Of a stretch of 64,000 nucleotides of DNA, positions 8,321 to 17,120 are shown one piece after another. A program made the translations under genes and the position numbers. Each line of letters starts with the position of its first letter. Position 1 is the first letter of the stretch. The DNA is from Coriobacteriaceae bacterium (lineage in GTDB: Bacteria; Actinomycetota; Coriobacteriia; Coriobacteriales; QAMH01): assembly GCA_025992705.1 (NCBI GenBank), contig DAJPGJ010000001.1, forward strand, positions 992,001 through 1,056,000. Direction: 5' to 3'. A model generated the notes under the pieces. It was not told the origin of the DNA. It did no database searches and was given only the letters and a program-made list of their open reading frames with translations.

Positions 8321-9354
8321 TCAGCGTTTTTAGCCAATATCCGACGTATCAGGTCTTCCTTGCCTTCATTTTCTCGATGGCATTGACCATGATCGTCATG
8401 CCCTTCTTCATCAAGCTTCTCAAGGTGCGCCAGATTGGCCAGCAGGTACGCGCAGACGGCCCGCAAGGTCATCTCGTCAAGCAGGGTACGCCCACCATGG
8501 GCGGTATCGTCATTTTGCTCATGATGACCGCCTCGATCTTCCTCGTGGGCACGCCCGATCCGCCGCTGCTGCTCATCCTGGCGGCAACGCTGCTTACGGG
8601 TTTGCTGGGATTCGTTGACGATATCTCCAAGGTCGCCAAGGAGCGCTCGCTCGGACTGCTTCCCTACCAAAAGATGGTTGCGCTCACACTCATATCCGTG
8701 AGCTTTTGCCTTATCGCAGTCAACTACCTGGGCATCGAGCCGTACGTGACCATCCCCTTCACGCAGTTCAACCTCGACCTGGGTGTTCTCACGACCGTTC
8801 TTCCCTTCGGGGATGGTTTCGAGATTCCCTGGCTTTACGTCATTTTCGTCTTCCTGCTCATGGCCGGTATGGCCAATGCCGTGAACCTCACCGATGGTCT
8901 TGACGGCCTTGCCGGTGGCGCGATCATGATTGTCATGCTCATCATGGCGGCCATCGCGTTTCGCACGGGCAAGCTTGACGTCGCGGTGTTCGCGACGGCC
9001 GCTGCAGGTGCCTGCGTCGGCTTCCTCTGGTTCAACTGCTATCCCGCGAGCATATTCATGGGAGATACGGGCTCGCTTGCGCTCGGCACGGCGTTTGCCG
9101 CCATTGCTGTCATCACCAAGACCGAGCTCTTCAGCATCATCATCGGCGGCCTCTTCGTCGTCGAGGCGCTCTCGGTCATGATCCAGGTGCTGTACTTCAA
9201 GCGCACGCGCAAACGCGTCTTCCTCATGGCACCGCTACATCATCACTTCGAGAAAAAGGGCTGGTCCGAGACCAAGGTAGTCATCAGGTTCTGGATCATC
9301 ACCGGCCTCTGTGCGGGAGTGGGCTTCGCCGTCTACTTCATCGGGTCAATGTAG
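8317..9354 (+). CDS. mraY: phospho-MurNAc-pentapeptide transferase MraY
   Basis: Integral membrane enzyme that transfers phospho-MurNAc-pentapeptide to undecaprenyl phosphate, giving lipid I. 345 residues with about ten hydrophobic helices. Family motifs are visible: GTPTMGGI, the Mg-binding region NAVNLTDGLDGLA, FMGDTGSLALG, and the cytoplasmic APLHHHFEKKGWSETKVV loop. It overlaps murF by 4 nt and is followed by murD after 16 nt. Confidence 0.96.
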   Translation: MISVFSQYPTYQVFLAFIFSMALTMIVMPFFIKLLKVRQIGQQVRADGPQGHLVKQGTPTMGGIVILLMMTASIFLVGTPDPPLLLILAATLLTGLLGFVDDISKVAKERSLGLLPYQKMVALTLISVSFCLIAVNYLGIEPYVTIPFTQFNLDLGVLTTVLPFGDGFEIPWLYVIFVFLLMAGMANAVNLTDGLDGLAGGAIMIVMLIMAAIAFRTGKLDVAVFATAAAGACVGFLWFNCYPASIFMGDTGSLALGTAFAAIAVITKTELFSIIIGGLFVVEALSVMIQVLYFKRTRKRVFLMAPLHHHFEKKGWSETKVVIRFWIITGLCAGVGFAVYFIGSM

Positions 9355-9370
9355 GGGAGGTGCTGTAACC

Positions 9371-10729
9371 ATGGCTTCCATGCTCGTACTTGGTCTCGGG
9401 AAAAGTGGCGTTGCCTCCGCGCGGCATGCGCTGAGCGCCGGCGAGGAACTCACCATTTACGCGGGCACCGCAAATGATGCGACAAAGGCTGCCGCGCGCG
9501 AGTTCGAGGAGGCGGGCGTTCCCGTCATCTTCGATGTCGAGGATATCGAGGGCAGCTTCGACACCTGTGTCGTGTCCCCTGGTATTCCGCAAAGCGGGAA
9601 CTTCTATGCGAGCGCCAAGCGCGCAAGCAAGGAGATTATCAGCGAGCCGGAATATGCCTGGCGTCTCTCGCCCCGGTCCTGGATTGCCGTGACGGGAACG
9701 AATGGGAAGACCACGACGACTTCGTTCGTGACGCACCTGCTGAATTGCTGTGGCAAATCCGCCTACGCCTGCGGCAATATCGGGATGACCTGCATTGGCG
9801 CTGTCGAGCATCGTGGCGAGGACGAGGTTCTCGTTGCCGAGATGTCCTCGTACCAATTGGCGTCGACTGTCGATTTTGCCCCGCAGGTTGCCATTCTGCT
9901 CAACATCACGCCCGATCACATCTCCTGGCACGGTAGCTTCGATGCCTACGCGCAGGCAAAGTTCAAGGTTTTCGAGAACATGGAGGCAGGTTCGACGGTT
10001 ATTGTCGGCGCAAGCGTACTCGATGCCTATCCCGAACTGCACGCGCTGTTAGAGGGACGGGGCGTCAGGCTCGTAACTGTGGGCGTGCGGGTCGATTCGA
10101 CGTGTGCGTTCGAGGATGCCGAGGGCATGCTCGTCTACCAGGATGAGTCCGGCCAGAGCCATGAGCTCGTCTCGACTCGGGAGCTTGGCATTCAGGGTGC
10201 TCACAATGTCGAGAATGCCCTCTGCGCTGCAAGCGCCGCTCTCGCCTGTGGTTGCGAGTTCGCATGTGTCCGGGAGGGTCTCAAGAGCTTCAAGCCGCTC
10301 GAGCATCGTCTCGAGCCCTGTGGCAGTGTCGATGGCATCGATTTCTTCAACGATTCGAAGGCAACCAACGTCGATGCCACCCTCAAGGCGCTCACGGCTT
10401 TCCCCGATCGCAAGATCGTGCTGCTGCTTGGCGGCAGGGACAAAATGACCGCGCTTGACGAGCTTGTCGAGGCTTGTGCGGACGTTTGCCGTGCTGTCGT
10501 CGTATATGGCGAGGCGGGCGAGCGCTTCCACGAGGCCTTTGCGGACAGCCCCGTCGATTCGTATCTCGAGACGGGCATGAAACAGGCGCTCGATTGTGCC
10601 TGCGAGGTCGCGCAGCCCGGTGACGCGATCGTGCTCTCGCCTGCATGTGCCTCCTTCGACGAGTTCGACTCGTTCGAGCATCGCGGACAGGTGTTCAAGG
10701 AGTGCGTTTCCCTGAGGACGCGGGCATAG
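9371..10729 (+). CDS. murD: UDP-MurNAc-L-Ala:D-Glu ligase MurD
   Basis: Adds D-glutamate to UDP-MurNAc-L-alanine. 452 residues. The N-terminal Rossmann-like domain starts MASMLVLGLGKSGVASA, followed by VVSPGIP, the ATP loop AVTGTNGKTTTT, the HRLEPCG region and NDSKATNVDATLKAL. The ATG at 9371 is chosen because GGGGAGGTG precedes it. An upstream in-frame ATG at 9311 would overlap mraY by 44 nt and add residues absent from the family. Confidence 0.95.
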   Translation: MASMLVLGLGKSGVASARHALSAGEELTIYAGTANDATKAAAREFEEAGVPVIFDVEDIEGSFDTCVVSPGIPQSGNFYASAKRASKEIISEPEYAWRLSPRSWIAVTGTNGKTTTTSFVTHLLNCCGKSAYACGNIGMTCIGAVEHRGEDEVLVAEMSSYQLASTVDFAPQVAILLNITPDHISWHGSFDAYAQAKFKVFENMEAGSTVIVGASVLDAYPELHALLEGRGVRLVTVGVRVDSTCAFEDAEGMLVYQDESGQSHELVSTRELGIQGAHNVENALCAASAALACGCEFACVREGLKSFKPLEHRLEPCGSVDGIDFFNDSKATNVDATLKALTAFPDRKIVLLLGGRDKMTALDELVEACADVCRAVVVYGEAGERFHEAFADSPVDSYLETGMKQALDCACEVAQPGDAIVLSPACASFDEFDSFEHRGQVFKECVSLRTRA

Positions 10730-10736
10730 GTGCATC

Positions 10737-12191
10737 ATGGCGCGCAAGCAGGTGACATCCAAGACGAAGGCCAGGGCAGGCTCCTCTCGCTTGCTCTCGG
10801 AGCCATCTGCCATCATGGCACCGCGCCTGCTTTTCATTCTGAGCGTTGTCGCACTGTGCATACTGGGCATCATCATGGTCTACTCCGCCTCGTCGATAGC
10901 GGCCTATAACGAGTTCGGTGACGCCGCGTACTACGTCAAGCGCCAAGCGGTCTTCCTTGTCCTCGGTCTCGTCTTGTGCATCATCTGCTGCCGTGTGCCC
11001 TATTCCTTCTGGGGACAGCCGGTTGTCTTCATCGCCTTCTGGCTCGCCACCGTTGCCATGCTCTCGCTGACCGCGTTTGGCATGGGTGTAAGCGCCCTGG
11101 GTGCCGAGCGTTCCATCGTCATCGCCGGTTTCAATTTGCAGCCGGCTGAATTCGCCAAGATCACCGTGCTCATGGCCGTGGCTTCCATCGTGCAGATGCG
11201 CATGAATGGGGTAGTGAGCGGGCGGCGTTTCATCGTCATCGTGCTCGTGGCCACCATCGTTCCCTTGATCCTGATTTACCGCCAGCCCGATTTGGGCACG
11301 GCGATTATCCTTGCCGTCGGACTCATCGCATTGGCCTTGCTCGCGGGAATCTCCTGGAAACTCATCGCGCTGATCTTTGGCGTCGTCATCGCGTATATCG
11401 TCGTGGCCTGCATCACGCAGCCCTATCACCTCGATCGTATCGTTTCCATGCTTGACCCCTGGGTCGATCCGCAGGGTGATGGCTATCAGGCGATTCAATC
11501 TCTGTACGCTTTTGGAAGCGGCGGCGTCTTCGGTACGGGCCTTGGGCTTTCCCGTCAGAAGTACCTCTATCTGCCTTATGCGCACACCGATTTCATCTAT
11601 GCGATCGTTGGCGAGGAACTGGGCCTCATCGGTGCCGTTTTCGTGGTGGTGCTTTTCGGACTCTTCATCTTTGCCGGCATGCGCATCTGCCGCAATGCAC
11701 CGGACATGTTCGGATGCATGCTGGCCGGCTCGTTTACGGTCATGATCGGGTTTCAGGCCTGCGTGAACATGGCCTGCGTCACGGGCATTGCCCCCGTAAC
11801 CGGCAAGGCGCTCCCGTTTATCAGCTACGGTGGCTCGTCCCTTATCGCGACGATGATCATGATCGGCATCATTCTGTCCGTCTCGCTGCGCTCGAAGGTC
11901 GGCATGAGCCACGAGCGCAAACGCGACAACCTCAGGGTCATCGATGGTAGGGACAGGATGCGGAGCGAGGCGCCATCGCCACATGTCGAGCGCGATAACG
12001 TCATCCGTCTGCATGATCCTGCCCGCAAGAGAGATGTCGCGGCATCGGGTCCGCGTGCTACTTCAACGCGAAGAGAGGGGCTTCGCTCGGCTCAAACGGC
12101 GAGGAGCACGGGTACGCACGGTGCGGTATCGTCGCAGCGAAGCGGATATGCCGGTTTGGCGAGAAGACGCAGCTCTGGGTATAGGCGCTAG
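10737..12191 (+). CDS. ftsW: septal glycosyltransferase FtsW
   Basis: SEDS-family polytopic protein that polymerises lipid II into glycan at the septum with FtsI. 484 residues. A basic N-terminal tail precedes the first helix at about residue 27, and about ten helices follow. Conserved stretches are VYSASS, the RQPDLGTAIILA loop containing the catalytic-site Asp of the family, and GVTGKALPFISYGGSSL (here GIAPVTGKALPFISYGG). The C-terminal tail of about 100 residues is cytoplasmic, Arg/Ser-rich and probably disordered. Starts 7 nt after murD. Confidence 0.94.
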   Translation: MARKQVTSKTKARAGSSRLLSEPSAIMAPRLLFILSVVALCILGIIMVYSASSIAAYNEFGDAAYYVKRQAVFLVLGLVLCIICCRVPYSFWGQPVVFIAFWLATVAMLSLTAFGMGVSALGAERSIVIAGFNLQPAEFAKITVLMAVASIVQMRMNGVVSGRRFIVIVLVATIVPLILIYRQPDLGTAIILAVGLIALALLAGISWKLIALIFGVVIAYIVVACITQPYHLDRIVSMLDPWVDPQGDGYQAIQSLYAFGSGGVFGTGLGLSRQKYLYLPYAHTDFIYAIVGEELGLIGAVFVVVLFGLFIFAGMRICRNAPDMFGCMLAGSFTVMIGFQACVNMACVTGIAPVTGKALPFISYGGSSLIATMIMIGIILSVSLRSKVGMSHERKRDNLRVIDGRDRMRSEAPSPHVERDNVIRLHDPARKRDVAASGPRATSTRREGLRSAQTARSTGTHGAVSSQRSGYAGLARRRSSGYRR

Positions 12192-12271
12192 CTGCCTGTC
12201 GTGATGCCCTGCTCTGCCAAGGGCCTTGGGTATGGGGTACACTTCTCGCTACGTTTGAAAGGGAGTCTGCC

Positions 12272-13384
12272 GTGTATTTCGTCATTTCTGCCGGTGGAAC
12301 CGCCGGCCATATCAATCCGGCGCTTGCCGTTGCCGATGAGCTGCGCCACCGTGGGCATGAGATTCTCTTCGTGGGAACGCCCGACCATATCGAGTCGAGG
12401 CTTGCGACGCAGGCCGGCTTCGAGTTTGCGGGCTTCGCGGTAAGTGGCTTTGACAAGGCGCATCCCCTCACCATGCTGACGTCGGGCGTCAAACTCCTCA
12501 AGGCAACGCGTTGCGCCAAGAGGCTCTTCGCGCGCAAACGCCCCGACGCCGTCGTCACCTTCGGGGCCTACGTATCCATTCCGGTGGGCAGGGCCGCCTT
12601 CGAGATGGATATCCCTCTCGTCATTCACGAGCAGAACTCCGTGACTGGCATGGCAAACGTCTATCTTGCCAAGCACGCCACGGCAATCGCGCTCACCTAC
12701 GCGGAAAGCGCCAAGGGCATCGAGGGCGCCCATTGCGAGCCAGTCGTTCTTGGCAATCCCGTGCGCGCTTCCTTCGAGAGCTGCACGCGCGAGCAGGCTC
12801 GGGCCGCACTCGGCATTTCCGATGATGCGACCGTCTTGCTCGTCATGGGCGGCAGCCTTGGTGCGCAGCATATCAACAAGGCGATTTGCGAGATGAAGGA
12901 ACGCCTGCTTGCCATCGACGGGTTGCATGTCATTCAATCCACGGGCGAGGGCGACTACGAGAACGTGCTCACTCAGCTCAATCTATCCGATGACGAGCGC
13001 GAGCGTTGGCGCGTCTCGCCCTATATCGATTCGATGAACGAGGTTCTTGCCGCAAGCGATCTGGTCATCAGCAGGGCTGGTGCGACTTCCCTTGCCGAGA
13101 TCATGACAGTTGGCGTCCCGGCGGTGCTCGTTCCCTATCCGCACGCCCGTGCAGATCACCAGACGCTCAACGCGCAATCATGTGTGGAGCTTGGTGCCGC
13201 ACGGCTCGTTCCCGATTCCGAGGTGGAGACGGTAGGCTTTGCTGATTTGGTGATAGGTCTTCTCGACGATACCGCATGTCGTGATACCATGAGGCAAGCT
13301 TGTAAGAAACTCTCCGGCTCGGACGCGCGCATGCGTCTTGCCGATATGGTCGAACAATGCGCACGAGGGAACAATGGTGAATAA
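12272..13384 (+). CDS. murG: lipid II synthase MurG
   Basis: Membrane-associated GT28 glycosyltransferase that adds GlcNAc to lipid I. 370 residues. N-terminal SAGGTAGHINPALA is the first G loop, HEQNSVTG is the donor/acceptor loop, and VMGGSLGAQHIN and SRAGATSLAEI follow in the C-terminal domain. The start codon is GTG (12272), with the SD AAAGGGAG 9 nt upstream. An 80-bp gap separates it from ftsW, the largest inside the cluster apart from that before ftsZ. The 3' end overlaps murC by 11 nt. Confidence 0.95.
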   Translation: MYFVISAGGTAGHINPALAVADELRHRGHEILFVGTPDHIESRLATQAGFEFAGFAVSGFDKAHPLTMLTSGVKLLKATRCAKRLFARKRPDAVVTFGAYVSIPVGRAAFEMDIPLVIHEQNSVTGMANVYLAKHATAIALTYAESAKGIEGAHCEPVVLGNPVRASFESCTREQARAALGISDDATVLLVMGGSLGAQHINKAICEMKERLLAIDGLHVIQSTGEGDYENVLTQLNLSDDERERWRVSPYIDSMNEVLAASDLVISRAGATSLAEIMTVGVPAVLVPYPHARADHQTLNAQSCVELGAARLVPDSEVETVGFADLVIGLLDDTACRDTMRQACKKLSGSDARMRLADMVEQCARGNNGE

Positions 13385-14762
13385 ACCCAAGAAGATACAC
13401 TTCATCGGCATCGGTGGTGTTGGCATGTCGGGCATTGCGCTCGTCGCCAAGTCACGCGGCGTGGAGGTGAGCGGCTCGGACATGAAGGAGTCGCGTGCCA
13501 CCAAGCGTCTGGTGGATGCGGGCATCGAGGTCATGATCGGGCACGATGCGGCAAATCTCGCGGATGATCTTGACGCGGTCGTTATCTCGAGTGCCATTCC
13601 CGAGAGAAATCCCGAGCTCGCCACGGCGCGCAAGCGCGGTATCCCCGTATGGCATCGCTCTCAGGCGCTTGCCTCGCTCGGGGAGGGCAAGAAGACGCTT
13701 GCCTGCGCTGGCACGCACGGCAAGACGACTACTTCCTCGATGCTTGCGACGACCATCGATCGCATGGGGCTCGATCCGAGCTTCGTCATCGGCGGCACGG
13801 TCGATGGCTACAACACCAATGCCAAGAGCGGCACGGGCGAGTATTACATCGTCGAGGCCGACGAGTCTGATGGTTCCTTCGTGCATCTTTCCCCGCACGT
13901 CGCGCTCGTGACAAACATCGAGCCCGACCATCTCGACCATTACGGTAGCCTCGAGGCGATATACGACGCTTTCGCCGATTTTCTCTCGCTGCTGCCTGAC
14001 GATGGCGCTGCCGTCGTCTGCGCGGACAATCCACGACTTGCGCAGGTTGCGCGTGGAGTTGGCAAGCGAACCATCGTTTACGGCGAGAAGGGGAGTGCCG
14101 ATCGCGACGTCTGCTTCGAGGTTACGGGCAGACGCGGTCTCGGCTATGCCTTCACCGTGAGCTTCCCCGATGGCACGAGCGTCGAGACGGAGATTACGAA
14201 GAACCCCGGACGTCACAACGTCCTCAACGCCACGGGCGTGCTTGGCGTCGTGTGGGCCTGCGGTCTCGATGTCGCGCAGGCGGCTCGCGCACTCGCGACC
14301 TTCTCCGGCGTGCGTAGGCGCTTCGACCTCGTCGGCGAGGAAGGCGGCGTTGTCGTCGTCGATGACTACGCCCATCATCCCACCGAGATTCGGGCAACCA
14401 TCGAGGCTGCCTCCAAACTCGATTTCAATCATGTGCACGTCTTGTTCCAGCCGCATCGCTACTCGCGCACCGAGTCACTCGCGCGTGAGTTCGGCCCGGC
14501 TTTCGACGAGGCGGACTCCATCATCGTCATGGATGTGTATCCGGCTGGCGAGACACCCATCCCGGGGGTCACCGGCAAGACGGTCATCGATTCCATCTTG
14601 CGACATAACCCCCGTCAGCAGGTTGCCTGGTTGCCCCATCGCCCCGAGATCATCCCCTTCCTGCTGCAAAGGCTCTCGGCGGGCGACCTCATCATCACGA
14701 TGGGGGCGGGGGATGTCACGGCGATGGCACCGCTGCTCACGCATGCATTGGCCGGGGAGTAG
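13374..14762 (+). CDS. murC: UDP-MurNAc:L-alanine ligase MurC
   Basis: First amino-acid-adding Mur ligase. 462 residues from ATG 13374, with GAGGGA just upstream inside murG. An in-frame ATG at 13338 would add residues unlike the family. Motifs are HFIGIGGVGMSGIA, the P-loop CAGTHGKTTTSS, EADESDGSF, and the C-terminal DDYAHHPTEIRATI. Overlap with murG suggests translational coupling. Confidence 0.95.
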   Translation: MVNKPKKIHFIGIGGVGMSGIALVAKSRGVEVSGSDMKESRATKRLVDAGIEVMIGHDAANLADDLDAVVISSAIPERNPELATARKRGIPVWHRSQALASLGEGKKTLACAGTHGKTTTSSMLATTIDRMGLDPSFVIGGTVDGYNTNAKSGTGEYYIVEADESDGSFVHLSPHVALVTNIEPDHLDHYGSLEAIYDAFADFLSLLPDDGAAVVCADNPRLAQVARGVGKRTIVYGEKGSADRDVCFEVTGRRGLGYAFTVSFPDGTSVETEITKNPGRHNVLNATGVLGVVWACGLDVAQAARALATFSGVRRRFDLVGEEGGVVVVDDYAHHPTEIRATIEAASKLDFNHVHVLFQPHRYSRTESLAREFGPAFDEADSIIVMDVYPAGETPIPGVTGKTVIDSILRHNPRQQVAWLPHRPEIIPFLLQRLSAGDLIITMGAGDVTAMAPLLTHALAGE

Positions 14763-14802
14763 AATTGCTCATACGTCGCGCGTGATCGCGTGAAGGAGTG
14801 CT

Positions 14803-15804
14803 ATGGCATCAGCCTCTCGCTCGAGGTCAGATTCCTCGAGCTCCCGCTCGAGGCGGGGCAGAAAGCAGAATACAGGAGCTAGCTCGCGGGCACGGCGCTC
14901 GTCGGTCAAGGCTCACCAGAACAAGAAGTCCGCACGTCTGCAGCGTACCAACAAGGCGCGCCAATCATCCGAGAACGCCCAGAAGCAGGCCAACGAGTCC
15001 AAGAGGAAGGCCCTCGACAAGGGCAGGCGTGCCGGCGATATCCGTGCCGAGCAGCGCGCCAAGCGTCAACGCTGGCAGTACCTGCGCTATATCGCCCGCA
15101 TCGCCATTGTCATCGCGGTCATCCTCCTCGTCATCTTCGGAAGCATCTTCATCTATCGCTCTGACCTCTTCCATGTTAACAACGTGCAGGTCAACGGCTC
15201 GGCTCATCTTACGAGCCAGGAGATTACGAGCATTGCCGCCGTGTCCGATGACTCGACGTTGCTACGTCTCGATTCCAAGGGCATCAAGGAGCGTCTCGAG
15301 GACAATGCCTGGGTGCAGAACGCGGCCATTCACCGCGTCTTTCCCGATACCATCGTGATTGACATCACCGAGCGCGAGCCGGGCGCTGTCGTCAAGATCA
15401 ACGATCGCTCGAATTGGGTTATCTCGACGGATGGCGCATGGCTCTCCGCTGCCACGACCGACGACTGGGAAAACGCGATGAAGATCATCGACGTGTCACC
15501 GTCCATGCCGGCGCCCATCTCGGGTGCCATGTGCGCGGATGGTGGTATCAACAACGCGCTCGACATCCTCAATTCCATCAGCGATGACCTGCGCTCGCGC
15601 ATCGTGAGCATCTCGGCCGAGTCCTCCATCAAGACCTCGCTCAATCTGGTTGACGGCGTGACGGTTGCCTTTGGCGATTCGAGCGACATCGAGGTCAAGG
15701 AAGCGGTCATCAACTCGCTGCTCAACGAATACGAGGGGAGGATCTCCTACATCAACGTCCGCGTCCCGACGCGCCCCACCTATCGCATGCTCGAAGGGGA
15801 GTAG
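14803..15804 (+). CDS. ftsQ: cell division protein FtsQ/DivIB
   Basis: Bitopic divisome scaffold protein of 333 residues. It has an unusually long, basic, Ser/Arg/Lys-rich cytoplasmic N-terminus of about 95 residues, then one membrane helix (about 96-118). An extracytoplasmic POTRA domain follows (about 122-190, VNNVQVNGSAHLTSQEI ... VFPDTIVIDITEREP), then a beta domain. The first dozen residues (SRSRSDSSSSRSRRGR) are of low complexity. RBS GAAGGAG precedes the ATG. Last cell-wall gene before the SDR insertion into the cluster. Confidence 0.9.
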   Translation: MASASRSRSDSSSSRSRRGRKQNTGASSRARRSSVKAHQNKKSARLQRTNKARQSSENAQKQANESKRKALDKGRRAGDIRAEQRAKRQRWQYLRYIARIAIVIAVILLVIFGSIFIYRSDLFHVNNVQVNGSAHLTSQEITSIAAVSDDSTLLRLDSKGIKERLEDNAWVQNAAIHRVFPDTIVIDITEREPGAVVKINDRSNWVISTDGAWLSAATTDDWENAMKIIDVSPSMPAPISGAMCADGGINNALDILNSISDDLRSRIVSISAESSIKTSLNLVDGVTVAFGDSSDIEVKEAVINSLLNEYEGRISYINVRVPTRPTYRMLEGE

Positions 15805-15859
15805 GAGCAATCCGCAACCTGGCTTTTTCGTCAATCGTCTAGAATTACCAGGAACCCGA

Positions 15860-15885
15860 ATGCTCGCATATCGCCATGCGAGCAT
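15860..15885 (+). terminator. hairpin between ftsQ and the SDR gene
   Basis: Perfect 9-bp inverted repeat ATGCTCGCA / TGCGAGCAT around an 8-nt loop, followed by GCTGGTTTTCC. The U-run is short, so it is a weak terminator or an attenuating/processing hairpin. Its position suggests the SDR gene may be partly uncoupled from the upstream operon. Confidence 0.5.
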
Positions 15886-15922
15886 GCTGGTTTTCCATGC
15901 AGGCGTATGAAGGGAAAGCGAA

Positions 15923-16723
15923 ATGGATCGTTTGAAGGACAAGGTCGCCATCGTCACGGGATCGACGAGCGGCATCGGAACGGGAATTGCCAAAATGTAT
16001 GGCGCCGAGGGCGCGAAGGTCGTCGTGTGCGGCCGTCGCGAGGAGCGTGGCCAGGCCGTGGTCGATGCCATTGCCGAGGCAGGTGGCGAGGCAATGTTCC
16101 ACTTCCTCGATATCACCAAGCCCGAGACCGTGGACGCGCTCTTTGCCGATACCGAGGCTGCCTATGGCAAGATCGACATCCTCGTGAACAACGCTGCGGG
16201 CATGGCCCTCAAAGACGGTCGCGTTGACGAGATCTCGCTCGAGGAATGGGATGCCGTGTTTGCGAGCGACATTCGCAGCACCTTCTACTGCACCAAGGTC
16301 GCGCTGCCCTACCTGCAGAAGAACGGAGGCGGCTCCATCATCAACATCGGCTCGATGGCATCGTGCTCGGGCGATTTGGGCACGACGGCGTATGCCTGCG
16401 CGAAGGCCGGTGTCGAGATGCTCACCCAATACACCGCACTGCAATATGGCAAGCAGGATATCCGCTGCAACTGCGTGCGCCCTGGTCTCATTGTGACGCC
16501 CGAAAACGAGTCGAAGGTCCCCGACGCGCTCAAGCAGATCTTCCTGGATAACATCGAGGTGACGCGCTACGGAAGCCCCGAGGACATCGCCGCAATGTGC
16601 GTCTACCTTGGCTCTGACGAGAGCGCCTACTTCACCGGTCAGGTCGTCACCGTCGATGGCGGCCTCAACGCGCATGTGCCCACGGTGGCGCAGTTCCGCG
16701 CCATGGCATCGCGCACCTGGTAG
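15923..16723 (+). CDS. short-chain dehydrogenase/reductase
   Basis: NAD(P)-dependent classical SDR of 266 residues. The cofactor motif TGSTSGIG is at 12-19 and NNAAG at 89-93. The catalytic residues are S144 (NIGSMAS), Y157 and K161 (YACAK), with PGLIVTPE and a C-terminal VDGGLN. All catalytic positions are intact. The substrate cannot be read from sequence. Gut Coriobacteriia carry many SDRs, including hydroxysteroid dehydrogenases, but no substrate-specific motif is claimed here. It sits between ftsQ and ftsZ, where many bacteria have ftsA, and is bracketed by hairpins, so it looks like an insertion into the dcw cluster. Confidence 0.9.
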   Translation: MDRLKDKVAIVTGSTSGIGTGIAKMYGAEGAKVVVCGRREERGQAVVDAIAEAGGEAMFHFLDITKPETVDALFADTEAAYGKIDILVNNAAGMALKDGRVDEISLEEWDAVFASDIRSTFYCTKVALPYLQKNGGGSIINIGSMASCSGDLGTTAYACAKAGVEMLTQYTALQYGKQDIRCNCVRPGLIVTPENESKVPDALKQIFLDNIEVTRYGSPEDIAAMCVYLGSDESAYFTGQVVTVDGGLNAHVPTVAQFRAMASRTW

Positions 16724-16733
16724 AAAGCACCTG

Positions 16734-16764
16734 GCGGCCCGCATGACAGTGACATGCGGGCCGC
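16734..16764 (+). terminator. strong hairpin after the SDR gene
   Basis: Perfect 12-bp stem GCGGCCCGCATG / CATGCGGGCCGC with a 7-nt loop, 10 nt after the stop codon. It is not followed by a run of T, so it is either a terminator of the U-less kind seen in high-GC Gram-positives or an mRNA-stabilising hairpin. Confidence 0.7.
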
Positions 16765-17120
16765 ATAGTATCTTGCGCCTTGCGGTTGAATAGCCGAGCG
16801 AATGCAACGGTTTGGAGTGATTCCAAGAAACTGGGAACGAGATGATCAACGCTCGTTTCAAAACCGTCGGCGGGAGAATGGTAGTCACATAGGTGTGAAA
16901 GGGCTTTGTTGATGTAAATTGCTCAAAACACTAAATTTGACTAGAAATCATAGAGGAAAACACGCAAAATTCACCTAAAAAATGATGGATATCGTGGCGA
17001 TACTTTGCGCGAAGTGTATACTTGTCTGGACTGATTTTTCTAACATTTGACAGACTAAACGGAGCACAAAAAGGAATCCAGACGGATGACGAGGATTCCT
17101 TAAACGTAGGAAGGACTGAC
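16765..17120 (+). promoter_or_regulatory. ftsZ upstream region with candidate promoter
   Basis: A non-coding region that is AT-rich compared with its neighbours. A TATACT hexamer at 17017-17022 is the best -10, but no good -35 is seen. The resulting leader would be about 90 nt and contains AGGAAGGA just before ftsZ. Further upstream, nested complementary segments (16807-16813 with 16861-16867; 16836-16841 with 16852-16857) could fold into a long hairpin of unknown role. ftsZ is therefore probably transcribed separately from the dcw operon. Confidence 0.45.

Noticed and set aside
10695..12014. 439-codon minus-strand open frame across ftsW
   Set aside because: Antisense shadow of a clear ftsW gene; the translation is His/Asp/Arg-rich low complexity with no motif or SD.
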